Shown here one piece after another: positions 45,592 through 54,100 of a stretch of 64,000 bases of DNA (the first letter of the stretch is position 1; each line of letters opens with the position of its first letter). The stretch covers positions 33,123-97,122 of the forward strand of contig CALZEQ010000005.1 of the NCBI GenBank assembly GCA_945641355.1. Reading direction: 5' to 3'. The notes beneath the pieces are model-generated. The model ran no database searches and had not been told where the DNA came from. It worked only from the letters and a program-made list of their open reading frames with translations. The DNA is from an uncultured Mediterranea sp. (GTDB lineage: Bacteria > Bacteroidota > Bacteroidia > Bacteroidales > Bacteroidaceae). Made by a program: the position numbers and the translations under genes.

Positions 45592-46386
45592 TCATCGCGC
45601 ATGTTTCTGATAGTGTCTTACCCAATCCACTTCCATCTCCACAGGCAAGTCAGCCGGTTCCACCTCACCTACCCACGCTCCTCCTAACTGCATGTCAATG
45701 AGCAGGAAATAGGGTAAATCAAAGGGGAACTGTCCCTCCAGTTCTGTCTCTATACGAGGATAGACGAAACTTTTCTCATAATTCACATAAAAGATCAGAC
45801 TGTCAGAAGCAAACTCCACGCTATAGATATTGAAATCATCTTTTACAATGGGATAAGTACCTCCTTGTGGAGGATTCGAACGTTGCTTTAGTGTAGTGAT
45901 ATAGTGTGAATGCACGGTTTGATAGACAATACTATCATCGTTCAACCGTTCCATCAGATCAATCTCGCCCCCATCCGGCCAATGATAGGTCTGTCCGTCA
46001 AAAGGAAGCATCCAGATAGCAGGCCATGCGCCACGTGCTCCATGAAGACGAGCACGAACATCTACACGGCCTCCTTGAAAAGCATGTTTCCCCTTCGAAT
46101 AGATTCCTCCTGTCAGGTAGTGGGCCGTATCAGCTTCCAAGTCGGTATTCACGATACCGCGCAGTACGATACAACCGTCGCGAAAGGCATAACAACGGTC
46201 ATCATGCGACTGTGTATTCATCCAATCGGGTGTACCACGCGGGATGCGACTCCACACGGCTGTATCAATCGAGTTGCCTGAAAACTCTTCTTCCCAAACC
46301 AGTTCCCAATCGTCGTGCTGCCGAGGAGCATGTACACAAGCAGCCAATATTCCAGCCAAACATAGTAGATAAAAACAGTTTTTCAT
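45592..46386 (-). CDS. Glycoside hydrolase family 16 lipoprotein
   Basis: 264 residues. The signal peptide ends in GILAAC (Cys17), so it is membrane-anchored. The jelly-roll fold opens with WELVWEEEFSGNSIDTAVW and carries the catalytic ExDxxE motif in DGGEIDLMERLND; later strands QTVHSHYITT and YFLLIDMQLGGAW are typical of laminarinase-like GH16. It probably cleaves beta-1,3- or mixed-linkage beta-glucan or a related galactan; the sub-family cannot be told by eye. No SusC/D partner is adjacent. A TACATTTG -7 box lies at 46424-46431. Confidence 0.9.
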   Translation of the reverse strand: MKNCFYLLCLAGILAACVHAPRQHDDWELVWEEEFSGNSIDTAVWSRIPRGTPDWMNTQSHDDRCYAFRDGCIVLRGIVNTDLEADTAHYLTGGIYSKGKHAFQGGRVDVRARLHGARGAWPAIWMLPFDGQTYHWPDGGEIDLMERLNDDSIVYQTVHSHYITTLKQRSNPPQGGTYPIVKDDFNIYSVEFASDSLIFYVNYEKSFVYPRIETELEGQFPFDLPYFLLIDMQLGGAWVGEVEPADLPVEMEVDWVRHYQKHAR

Positions 46387-46423
46387 ATCAAAGTGTGTAA
46401 TACATATTTTGAATTAGGAGTGA

Positions 46424-46431
46424 CAAATGTA
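46424..46431 (-). promoter_or_regulatory. -7 box of the GH16 gene
   Basis: TACATTTG on the minus strand, 38 bp before ATG 46386; -33 box unclear. Confidence 0.45.
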
Positions 46432-46498
46432 AGAAAATAGATTGATTATCTCAGAATTATTCACGAATTTTGCGCCGTCTTCCAACAAAATAGCAGTT

Positions 46499-47527
46499 AT
46501 GATAAAAATAATCCAGCAAATCAGCCGGACATTGGCTACCTATTCATCAGCTTACGTCATACTGGCTGCCCTATTGGCATTTCTCTGGCCTACTCTGTTC
46601 GGATGGGTGAGAGGCGATGTATCCAGCCTGATACTCGGCATCATCATGTTGACGATGGGACTGACGCTGACCTCCAATGATTTCAAGATTCTTTTCAGCC
46701 GTCCGCTCGATATCCTGATAGGAGCTTGTGCCCAATACACATTGATGCCACTCATAGCCTATACGCTGACCCATCTGTTCGGACTAAACCCCTATCTCTC
46801 TATCGGTGTGATTCTGGTTGGTTGCTGTCCGGGCGGCGTATCCAGCAACATCATGTCCTACCTCTGCCGAGGCGACGTTGCCTTTTCGGTCGGCATGACC
46901 ACCGCATCTACGCTGTTAGCCCCCGTCATGACCCCTCTTTTAGTCTGGTGGCTGGCTGATACCAAGATTGAGGTCGATGCGTTAGGTATGTTCCGAGGTA
47001 TCCTTTTCATCACTGTACTACCTGTAGCCGCAGGTTTCCTGCTCAATCACTATGCCGGCCGCCAGAAATCGTTCAAGGATATTCAGCAGAGCATGCCAGG
47101 CGTCAGCGTCACCTGTCTGGCCCTGATTGTAGGAGGAGTGGTGTCGCAAGTGAAACCCCAGTTAATGCTAAACGGTGCAGCCCTTTTTTGCCAGATGCTG
47201 ACAGTGGTCTTCTGCCACAACACGTTAGGCTATCTGACAGGGTATGGTGTAGGTACCTTATGCCACTTCAGCACAGCCAAAAAACGCACACTCTCCATAG
47301 AGGTAGGCATGCAGAACGCAGGCATGGCTACCGTGCTGGCTTCCGCCTTCTTTGCCAATAGTGATATCTTGGCTACCACCCCTGAAGCTATACTCTGCGT
47401 TGTACCCTGTGCCATCAGCTGCGCCTACCACTCCATCTCAGGGACATTATTGGCCAGTCTGTTCGTGTGGTACGACAAGCGGCAAGAGAATAGAGACAAA
47501 ATCATCCATTCAAATAAAACAATATGA
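46499..47527 (+). CDS. Bile acid:Na+ symporter (BASS/SLC10-like) family protein
   Basis: 342 residues, about ten membrane segments. Start ATG 46499 is chosen over an in-frame ATG at 46442 because the latter adds a hydrophilic stretch before the first helix. Family motifs: LIAYTLTHLFGLNPYLSIG, GCCPGGVSSNIMSYLCRGDVAFSVG (crossover region) and VGMQNAGMATVLASAFF. BASS proteins import bile acids or organic acids such as pantothenate or ketopantoate; the substrate here is unknown. The stop overlaps the next start (ATGA). Confidence 0.88.
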   Translation: MIKIIQQISRTLATYSSAYVILAALLAFLWPTLFGWVRGDVSSLILGIIMLTMGLTLTSNDFKILFSRPLDILIGACAQYTLMPLIAYTLTHLFGLNPYLSIGVILVGCCPGGVSSNIMSYLCRGDVAFSVGMTTASTLLAPVMTPLLVWWLADTKIEVDALGMFRGILFITVLPVAAGFLLNHYAGRQKSFKDIQQSMPGVSVTCLALIVGGVVSQVKPQLMLNGAALFCQMLTVVFCHNTLGYLTGYGVGTLCHFSTAKKRTLSIEVGMQNAGMATVLASAFFANSDILATTPEAILCVVPCAISCAYHSISGTLLASLFVWYDKRQENRDKIIHSNKTI

Positions 47528-47922
47528 AAAACAATCATCTGAACACTAACAAGCAGTTCATGATAGGTAATGGCATCCTGGCCTTTGCCGTACTGCTGGT
47601 TGTCGTCATTTTCGTTATCATGAGCATGCGCCTTCAACGAAAGAAGGAGGGAGAACGCCGCTTTCTGGAAAGTTATACGTTGGTGCTGGAGGGTGGCTTC
47701 GAAGGCCATTCCACCTCAGTCTATCTGAATGACAGTCTGTTAATAGACAGCCTCCTTACTGCAGACCCTTGTACATTGTCCATCAACCGTTTCAGCGAAC
47801 AAAGCGCACTAATGATAGTAGACAACGCTACAGAACGCATCTCCCTGTTCGAGTTAAGCGAACGAGGCGGCACTTACCGTTTCAAGAAGGAAGATGACCG
47901 CGTGATGCAACTTCCCCAATAG
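47524..47922 (+). CDS. Small membrane-anchored protein of unknown function
   Basis: 132 residues. One transmembrane helix (MIGNGILAFAVLLVVVIFVIMSM, about 13-35), a basic stop-transfer (RLQRKKEGERR), then a soluble domain of about 90 residues with beta character (YTLVLEGGFEGHSTSVYLNDSLLIDSL). Overlaps the symporter stop by 4 bp (ATGA), so the two are co-translated. No recognised domain; possibly an accessory subunit. Confidence 0.75.
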   Translation: MKNNHLNTNKQFMIGNGILAFAVLLVVVIFVIMSMRLQRKKEGERRFLESYTLVLEGGFEGHSTSVYLNDSLLIDSLLTADPCTLSINRFSEQSALMIVDNATERISLFELSERGGTYRFKKEDDRVMQLPQ

Positions 47923-47984
47923 CCTTGCATCATTTACCTGAAAACAACACGTAGAAAAAATGTTCCCTGCGGGAAAAGGGAACT

Positions 47985-48037
47985 AAAAGGAGGGCGAGTT
48001 GCCAAGGAACAAACCTTTGACAACCCGCCCTCCTTTT
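47985..48037. terminator. Bidirectional terminator between convergent genes
   Basis: AAAAGGAGGGCGAGTTG (47985-48001) and CAACCCGCCCTCCTTTT (48021-48037) pair over 16-17 bases; A-run on one side and T-run on the other serve both strands. Confidence 0.85.
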
Positions 48038-48057
48038 ATGAAGGCTGTTTCAACCTC

Positions 48058-49572
48058 TTACAACAATCCGGTAGATCCGAGGACAATCAGCATAGAGTAG
48101 CCCAATATCAGACCTATAATACCCATGATGATACCGACCTTCTCCATATCACGCTGTTCGATAAGACCGGTAGCATGTGCCAATGCGTTGGGAGGCGTAC
48201 TGATAGGTAGAATCATGGCCAGCGAAGATCCCAATGCCACACCGATGAGCAGCGTCTGAACACCGCCAAGCGGTTGTAGTGTATCACGCATACTGGTACC
48301 CACCATTGCCAGAATAGGAACCAGCAATGCTGCTGTAGCCGTATGAGAAATGAAGTTGGCCATTGCCCAGCAAAGCAATCCGGAGCCCACAATCATCAGT
48401 ACCGGCGACCATGTATTGAAAGGAATAGCGGCAATCAGGTGTTCAGCCAATCCACTTTCATTCAGGGCTACACCCAATGCAAAACCACCGGCTACCATCC
48501 AAAGCACACTCCAGTTGATTTCTTCCAGATCGCGCTTGGTGATGACACCCGTTATGCAGAACACGGCGACAGGAATCATGGCCACCGCATTGGCATTGAC
48601 ACCGGTGTACTTGTCGCACATCCACAACAAAACGGTGATGGCAAAGGTCACATAGACAACGATGGAACGCCAGTCCTTCTTGGCTTCACCCTCAATGTTC
48701 AGCACGATTGTCTTCTGCTTGAAGGGAAAAAAACGCAACAGAATGAACCAGGCAATAAACAGCACCAGAATAGCATAGGGAGTCATGAAAGCCATCCACT
48801 CACCGAAGCCGATGTTCATGTTAAGTCCTTCGGGATCGTTCAGATACTTCAGTGCTATGGCATTGGGAGGCGTGCCGATGGGCGTACCGATACCGCCCAC
48901 GTTGGCTGCCACCGGTATGGCGAGTGCCAAACCGATCTTTCCTTTACCGTCGGCAGGCAAAGCCTTCAATACAGGTGCCAGGAAAGTCAACATCATAGCC
49001 GCAGTAGCCGTGTTACTAATGAACATGGAGAAGAAAGCCGTTACCAGAATAAAGCCCAGCAGGACGAAGCGCGACTGCGTACCGAAAGGTTTCAGCATCA
49101 CCTTGGCCAACATGACGTCCAGTCCACTCTTGGTAGCAGCGATTGCCAGGATGAAACCACCGATAAAGAGCATGATGATGGGGTCGGCAAAGCAATGAAG
49201 CAGCGATTTGTACTTCACCTGCGTACCTAATTCCTGCAACGATCCCGGCTCGACAAAGAACCATAGGCTACTATCAGAGGTGGTAAGCAACAAGATGACC
49301 ACCACCATGACGGAAGTGGTCCAAGCCGGAACCGCTTCAAGCACCCACATCATCGTAGCGAATACGAAGATGGCAATCAGGCGTTGTTCTACTAATGTCA
49401 AGTCGGGGATACCCAGCACCTCGGCCGGCAACAGCCAAAGCGTCAGGGAGACAATGATGGCACATGCCAATTTGATGATTCGACTCGGCGTTTTCTTCTC
49501 AGAGAGTCGTTTCGACTTCTTCAGGTCGTGATAAGCTTCGACCAGTTGGAAACCTGCAAAATTTTTAAACAT
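48058..49572 (-). CDS. SLC13/DASS-family Na+-coupled anion symporter
   Basis: 504 residues, polytopic. DASS signatures: FISNTATAAMMLTFLAPVL with the SNT motif, VAANVGGIGTPIGTPPNAIAL, and in the second half FISHTATAALLVPILAMVG and ILPISTPPNALAHATG (second SxT-type and NPP-like loops). Takes up di- or tricarboxylates or sulfate with Na+; in gut Bacteroides a C4-dicarboxylate role is plausible. Monocistronic, ending at the bidirectional terminator. Confidence 0.9.
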   Translation of the reverse strand: MFKNFAGFQLVEAYHDLKKSKRLSEKKTPSRIIKLACAIIVSLTLWLLPAEVLGIPDLTLVEQRLIAIFVFATMMWVLEAVPAWTTSVMVVVILLLTTSDSSLWFFVEPGSLQELGTQVKYKSLLHCFADPIIMLFIGGFILAIAATKSGLDVMLAKVMLKPFGTQSRFVLLGFILVTAFFSMFISNTATAAMMLTFLAPVLKALPADGKGKIGLALAIPVAANVGGIGTPIGTPPNAIALKYLNDPEGLNMNIGFGEWMAFMTPYAILVLFIAWFILLRFFPFKQKTIVLNIEGEAKKDWRSIVVYVTFAITVLLWMCDKYTGVNANAVAMIPVAVFCITGVITKRDLEEINWSVLWMVAGGFALGVALNESGLAEHLIAAIPFNTWSPVLMIVGSGLLCWAMANFISHTATAALLVPILAMVGTSMRDTLQPLGGVQTLLIGVALGSSLAMILPISTPPNALAHATGLIEQRDMEKVGIIMGIIGLILGYSMLIVLGSTGLL

Positions 49573-49615
49573 AAGGTATTAGAAAAAAATGATTGATTAA
49601 TTATTCTATTGAAAC

Positions 49616-50734
49616 TCATTCACCCTCTCCACCGGCAAATTCCATCAGATAGGCTTTGATGAATCCGTCTATCTTACCGTCCATCACACCGTTGACGTCA
49701 CTGGTCTGATAGTTGGTCCGATGATCCTTCACACGTCGGTCATCGAAGACGTAGCTTCGTATCTGCGAACCCCACTCGATTTTCTTCTTGCCAGCCTCCA
49801 CTTTTGCCTGCTCGGCCATGCGATGCTTCATTTCCTTGTCATAGAGCATGGAACGCAACAGTCGCAACGCATTCTCGCGATTTTTGGGTTGGTCGCGCGT
49901 CTCGGTGTTCTCAATCAGGATTTCCTCCTCTTCACCCGTATAGGGGTCTTTATATTGATAGCGCAGACGCACGCCCGACTCCACCTTGTTCACATTCTGT
50001 CCACCGGCGCCACCGCTTCGGAAAGTATCCCATGAGATGCGGGCCGGTTCAATATTCACCTCGATGGTATCATCCACCAATGGAGTGACGAAGACCGACG
50101 CAAACGAGGTCATGCGCTTGCCCTGTGCGTTATAGGGCGACACACGCACCAAGCGATGTACGCCGTTCTCTCCCTTCAGGTAACCGTAGGCATAGCTGCC
50201 TGAGATTTCGATGGTACAGGTCTTGATGCCGGCCTCGTCCCCCTCCTGCAGGTTGGCGATGGTGGCTTTGTATCCATGCGTCTCGGCATAGCGCAAGTAC
50301 ATACGCATCAGCATGCTGGCCCAGTCCTGACTCTCCGTACCTCCAGCACCTGAATTGATTTTCAGTACACACTCCATCTGGTCTGCTTCTTCACGCAACA
50401 TGTTCTTCAGCTCCAGTGCTTCTACGGCCTCAGCAGCCTTGGCATAGGCCTCATCCACTTCGGCTTCGCTCACCAGTTCGTCCTTATAGAAGTCGAACGC
50501 CAGCTGTACTTCGTCGGAGAGTGTCTTCACTTCGTTGTAGCCCGATATCCATTGTTGCAGACTCTTCACCTTTTTCATTTGTGCTTCGGCAGCCTTTTGG
50601 TCGTCCCAGAAGCCGGGTGCCTGTGTACGCAACTGCTCCTCTTCCACCTGTATCTTCTTGCCTTCGATATCTAGATAGCGGTGCAGGGCGTCGGTACGTT
50701 CCTTTATGTCCTTCAGTTGTTCGGATGTTATCAT
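49616..50734 (-). CDS. prfB: Peptide chain release factor 2
   Basis: 372 residues. Recognises UGA/UAA stops and releases the peptide. The GGQ loop is SGGAGGQNVNKVES; the stop-codon-reading tripeptide region reads VRVSPYNAQGKRMTSF, SPY where the textbook RF2 has SPF. The gene is one uninterrupted frame: at the place of the E. coli frameshift (after RYLD) the codons are CTA GAT ATC with no slippery CTTTGA. The promoter at 50769-50799 is well matched. Confidence 0.96.
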   Translation of the reverse strand: MITSEQLKDIKERTDALHRYLDIEGKKIQVEEEQLRTQAPGFWDDQKAAEAQMKKVKSLQQWISGYNEVKTLSDEVQLAFDFYKDELVSEAEVDEAYAKAAEAVEALELKNMLREEADQMECVLKINSGAGGTESQDWASMLMRMYLRYAETHGYKATIANLQEGDEAGIKTCTIEISGSYAYGYLKGENGVHRLVRVSPYNAQGKRMTSFASVFVTPLVDDTIEVNIEPARISWDTFRSGGAGGQNVNKVESGVRLRYQYKDPYTGEEEEILIENTETRDQPKNRENALRLLRSMLYDKEMKHRMAEQAKVEAGKKKIEWGSQIRSYVFDDRRVKDHRTNYQTSDVNGVMDGKIDGFIKAYLMEFAGGEGE

Positions 50735-50768
50735 GCTTGATTTTTATTAATTGCTGTAAAAGTGCGTG

Positions 50769-50799
50769 CAAAGGTATGAAAAAAGTAAATACCATCAAG
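50769..50799 (-). promoter_or_regulatory. prfB promoter
   Basis: Minus strand CTTG (50796-50799), 19 bp, TACCTTTG (50769-50776). Confidence 0.6.
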
Positions 50800-50872
50800 C
50801 TTTTTACCAGACAAGCAGCAACTCCGAACAACTTTTTCATACAGGCACACGAATTCTTCCCTCGATTTACAT

Positions 50873-50880
50873 TATATTTG
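50873..50880 (+). promoter_or_regulatory. -7 box of the M16 peptidase gene
   Basis: TATATTTG, a perfect match, 96 bp before ATG 50977; the -33 box is not evident. The leader is about 90 nt. Confidence 0.5.
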
Positions 50881-50976
50881 CAGGGAAATTGCTTCATGTT
50901 CGGCAACATCGCTCAAAAAGAAACCGGGCGATGCTGCCCCCGATGGGCATCAAATCGTTTTAAAAAAGTTCTGTTT

Positions 50977-53898
50977 ATGAAGAAACATCCATTTCTTTGC
51001 AAGCTGGCAGCTGTCGTCCTGACAACTGCTTTGCTGGGCAGCTGCACCTCTGAGAAGTACAGCTACGAGAGTGTCCCCAACGATCCTTTGAAGGCTCGTA
51101 TCTACACACTGGACAACGGATTGAAGGTCTACATGACCGTCAACAAAGAGACTCCGCGCATCCAGACCTACATCGCTGTGCGCGTAGGCGGAAAGAACGA
51201 CCCCGCCGAGACCACCGGTCTGGCCCACTACTTCGAGCACCTGATGTTCAAAGGTACCGAGAAGTTCGGCACCCAGAACTACGCACTTGAAAAGCCCCTG
51301 CTCGACCAGATTGAGCAGCAGTTTGAGGTCTATCGCAAGACCACCGACGAGGCCGAGCGCACGGCCATCTACCACGTCATCGACAGCTTGAGCTACGAAG
51401 CCTCCAAGTACGCCATCCCCAACGAATATGACAAGCTGATGGCAGCCATCGGTGCCAACGGGACCAACGCCTACACCAGTTTCGACGTGACCTGCTACAC
51501 CGAAGACATCCCCAGCAACCAGGTGGAGAACTGGGCCAAGATTCAAGCCGACCGCTTCGAGAACAACGTCATCCGCGGCTTCCATACCGAACTGGAGACG
51601 GTGTACGAGGAGAAGAACATGTCGCTCACCCAAGACAGCCGCAAGGTGTACGAGACGGTGCTCAATGCCCTCTTCCCACACCACCCCTACGGCTCGCAGA
51701 CCGTGCTCGGCACGCAGGAACACTTGAAGAATCCCTCCATTACGAATATCAAAAAGTATCACGACACTTGGTATGTGCCCAACAACATGGCTATCTGCCT
51801 CAGCGGTGACTTCGACCCCGACCAAATGATTGTCCTCATCGACAAATACTTCGGTCCCCTGAAACCCAATGCCAACCTGCCCAAGCTCGACCTGCCGCAG
51901 GAAGAGCCCATCACCCAGCCCATCGAAAAGAGTGTGCTCGGTCTCGAAGCCGAGAACCTCACCTTGGCCTGGCGTCTACCCAAGGCTGCAGACCCCGACA
52001 TGGAGGGTCTGGAAGTGCTCTCCAGCGTACTGTACAACGGTACCGCCGGCCTCATCGACCTCGACCTGCAACAGCAGCAGAAAGTGCTCTCCGCCTATTG
52101 CTACCCCATGAATATGAGCGACTACTCTGCCCTGATGATGCAGGCACGCCCCAAGGAGGGACAGACCCTCGACGAGCTGAAGGAACTGCTGCTGGCCGAG
52201 GTGAAGAAGGTGCGCGAAGGCGACTTTGACGAACAGATGCTCACCTCCATCCTCAACAACGAGCGCCGCTACAAGCAGATGCAGCTGGAAGAGAACGGCT
52301 ACCGAGCCGATATGTTTGTCGATGCCTTCATCAACGGCATTGACTGGGCCGACGAGGCAGGCAAGCTGGACCGTATGGCCAAGCTGACCAAACAGGACAT
52401 CGTGGCCCTCGCCAACAAGTACCTGCAGGACAGCAACTATGCCGTCATCTACAAACGTCAGGGCAAGGATCCCAACGAGAAGAAAATCTCCAAGCCGCAG
52501 ATTACCCCCATCCAAATGAACCGCGACACGGCCAGTGCCTTCCTGACGGAAATCCAACAAAGTACAGTTGCTCCCATCGAGCCGCAGTTCCTCGATTACG
52601 AGAAAGACCTTGCAAAGTTCACCACCGGCAAGGGCATCCCCGTGCTCTATAAGAAGAACGAGACCAACGACCTCTTCACGCTCATCTACCTCTTCGACAT
52701 GGGCAATATCCACGACAAGTTCCTCGGCACCGCTGCCAACTATATGGAACTTTTAGGCACCAGCGACATGACTCCCGAACAGGTGAAGAGCGAATTCTAT
52801 CGTCTGGCCTGCGACATCCGCGTCAATCCAGGTACCGAGCGCACCTACGTCACCCTCAGCGGTCTGAGCGAGAACATGCCTGCCGCCGTCGCCCTCTTCG
52901 AGAAGCTGCTGGCCGACGCACAAGCCGATGCCGAAGTCTATGCAAACTTCACCGCTGATGTGCTGAAGGGACGCCGCGACAGCAAGCTCAACCAAGGCCA
53001 GAACTTCGCCCGCCTGCGCTACTATGTACAATGGGGCAAGGTGAACGGCGCAACCCTGACGCCCAGCGAAGCCGAACTGAAAGCCGTCAATCCTCAGGAG
53101 CTGGTCGACCGCATTCATGCCCTTAACAGCTACAAGCACCGCATCGTCTACTATGGTCCTTATGCCGAGAAAGAGCTGATTGCCCTGCTCGACAAAGAGC
53201 ACAAGACCCCCGACACGCTGAAGGAGATTCCCGCCGGTGTGGAGCTGAAGCAGCAGCTCACCGACGAGACCAAGGTGTTCATCGCCCCCTACGATGCTAA
53301 GCAGATCTATATGGCACAAATCTCCACTCGCGACGAGAAGTTTGACCCTGCCATCGAGTCGGCCCGCAAGCTTTACGGCGAGTACTTCGGCGGCAGCATG
53401 AACGCCATCGTCTTCCAGGAGATGCGCGAGCGCCGCGGACTGGCCTACTCTGCCTGGGCAGGTTTGAACGAACCCGGCTATCAGAAGTACAACTATAGCT
53501 TCATGAGCTACATCGCCACGCAGAACGACAAGATGATGGATGCCATCGCCGCCTTCAACGATATCATCCTCGACATGCCCCAATCCGAAGCAGCCTTCCA
53601 GCTGGCCAAGGAGAGTGCCATCACCCGCCTGCGCACCGAGCGCATCACCAAGGAGAATGTCCTCTGGAGCTACATCGACGCCCAAGACCTCGGCCAAAGC
53701 ACGGATAGCCGCATCCAGTTCTACAACGACCTACAGAACATGACCCTGCAGGATGTTGTCAACTTCCAGCAGCAGTGGATCAAGGGCCGCATCTTCCACT
53801 ACGCCATCCTTGGCGACAAGAAGGACCTTGACCTGAATGCCCTCCGCAAGATTGGCCCCATCACGGAACTGACCACCGAAGAAATCTTCGGATACTAA
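50977..53898 (+). CDS. M16-family (insulinase-type) zinc peptidase lipoprotein
   Basis: 973 residues. ATG 50977 begins a signal peptide ending in LLGSC (Cys23). The inverted zinc motif HxxEH is present (H84-Y-F-E87-H88), and the distal zinc Glu lies in TELETVYEEKNMS. The protein contains the two M16 halves: the first active, the second (from about residue 500, ends near the QEMRERRGLAYSAWA segment) with no HxxEH, as is usual. The frame is open far upstream, across the prfB promoter, but that part lacks any signal. Probably degrades peptides in the periplasm or at the outer membrane. Confidence 0.93.
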   Translation: MKKHPFLCKLAAVVLTTALLGSCTSEKYSYESVPNDPLKARIYTLDNGLKVYMTVNKETPRIQTYIAVRVGGKNDPAETTGLAHYFEHLMFKGTEKFGTQNYALEKPLLDQIEQQFEVYRKTTDEAERTAIYHVIDSLSYEASKYAIPNEYDKLMAAIGANGTNAYTSFDVTCYTEDIPSNQVENWAKIQADRFENNVIRGFHTELETVYEEKNMSLTQDSRKVYETVLNALFPHHPYGSQTVLGTQEHLKNPSITNIKKYHDTWYVPNNMAICLSGDFDPDQMIVLIDKYFGPLKPNANLPKLDLPQEEPITQPIEKSVLGLEAENLTLAWRLPKAADPDMEGLEVLSSVLYNGTAGLIDLDLQQQQKVLSAYCYPMNMSDYSALMMQARPKEGQTLDELKELLLAEVKKVREGDFDEQMLTSILNNERRYKQMQLEENGYRADMFVDAFINGIDWADEAGKLDRMAKLTKQDIVALANKYLQDSNYAVIYKRQGKDPNEKKISKPQITPIQMNRDTASAFLTEIQQSTVAPIEPQFLDYEKDLAKFTTGKGIPVLYKKNETNDLFTLIYLFDMGNIHDKFLGTAANYMELLGTSDMTPEQVKSEFYRLACDIRVNPGTERTYVTLSGLSENMPAAVALFEKLLADAQADAEVYANFTADVLKGRRDSKLNQGQNFARLRYYVQWGKVNGATLTPSEAELKAVNPQELVDRIHALNSYKHRIVYYGPYAEKELIALLDKEHKTPDTLKEIPAGVELKQQLTDETKVFIAPYDAKQIYMAQISTRDEKFDPAIESARKLYGEYFGGSMNAIVFQEMRERRGLAYSAWAGLNEPGYQKYNYSFMSYIATQNDKMMDAIAAFNDIILDMPQSEAAFQLAKESAITRLRTERITKENVLWSYIDAQDLGQSTDSRIQFYNDLQNMTLQDVVNFQQQWIKGRIFHYAILGDKKDLDLNALRKIGPITELTTEEIFGY

Positions 53899-53932
53899 TG
53901 GCAACGACAGGCCTTACCGCCTGAACAATCCC

Positions 53933-53985
53933 AAGCGGAGCCGAATGACATGCCATTTTCACCAGGCAATCCTTCGGCTCCGCTT
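53933..53985 (+). terminator. Terminator hairpin after the M16 gene
   Basis: AAGCGGAGCCGAA (53933-53945) pairs perfectly with TTCGGCTCCGCTT (53973-53985), 27-nt loop. Confidence 0.7.
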
Positions 53986-54062
53986 TCCCATCCAGCACTA
54001 CAAACATCAAAACAGACATTTCAACCATCAAAATGCACAGTAGCCGTTTCTGCAAGAGTGGC

Positions 54063-54070
54063 TACTTTTG
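54063..54070 (+). promoter_or_regulatory. -7 box of the rhamnose operon
   Basis: TACTTTTG, 30 bp before ATG 54101. No TTTG stands at the -33 position, as expected for a promoter that needs an activator such as the AraC-type protein encoded downstream. Confidence 0.5.
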
Positions 54071-54100
54071 CCATCGAAAAACCATAGTTGCAATCATACC

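Noticed and set aside
47985..48037. Hairpin as an IS end
   Set aside because: It lies between convergent genes with A- and T-runs, a normal bidirectional terminator, with no transposase nearby.
50416..50976. N-terminal extension of the M16 peptidase frame
   Set aside because: The frame runs back across prfB and its promoter; the true start at 50977 begins a lipoprotein signal peptide and lies after a -7 box.
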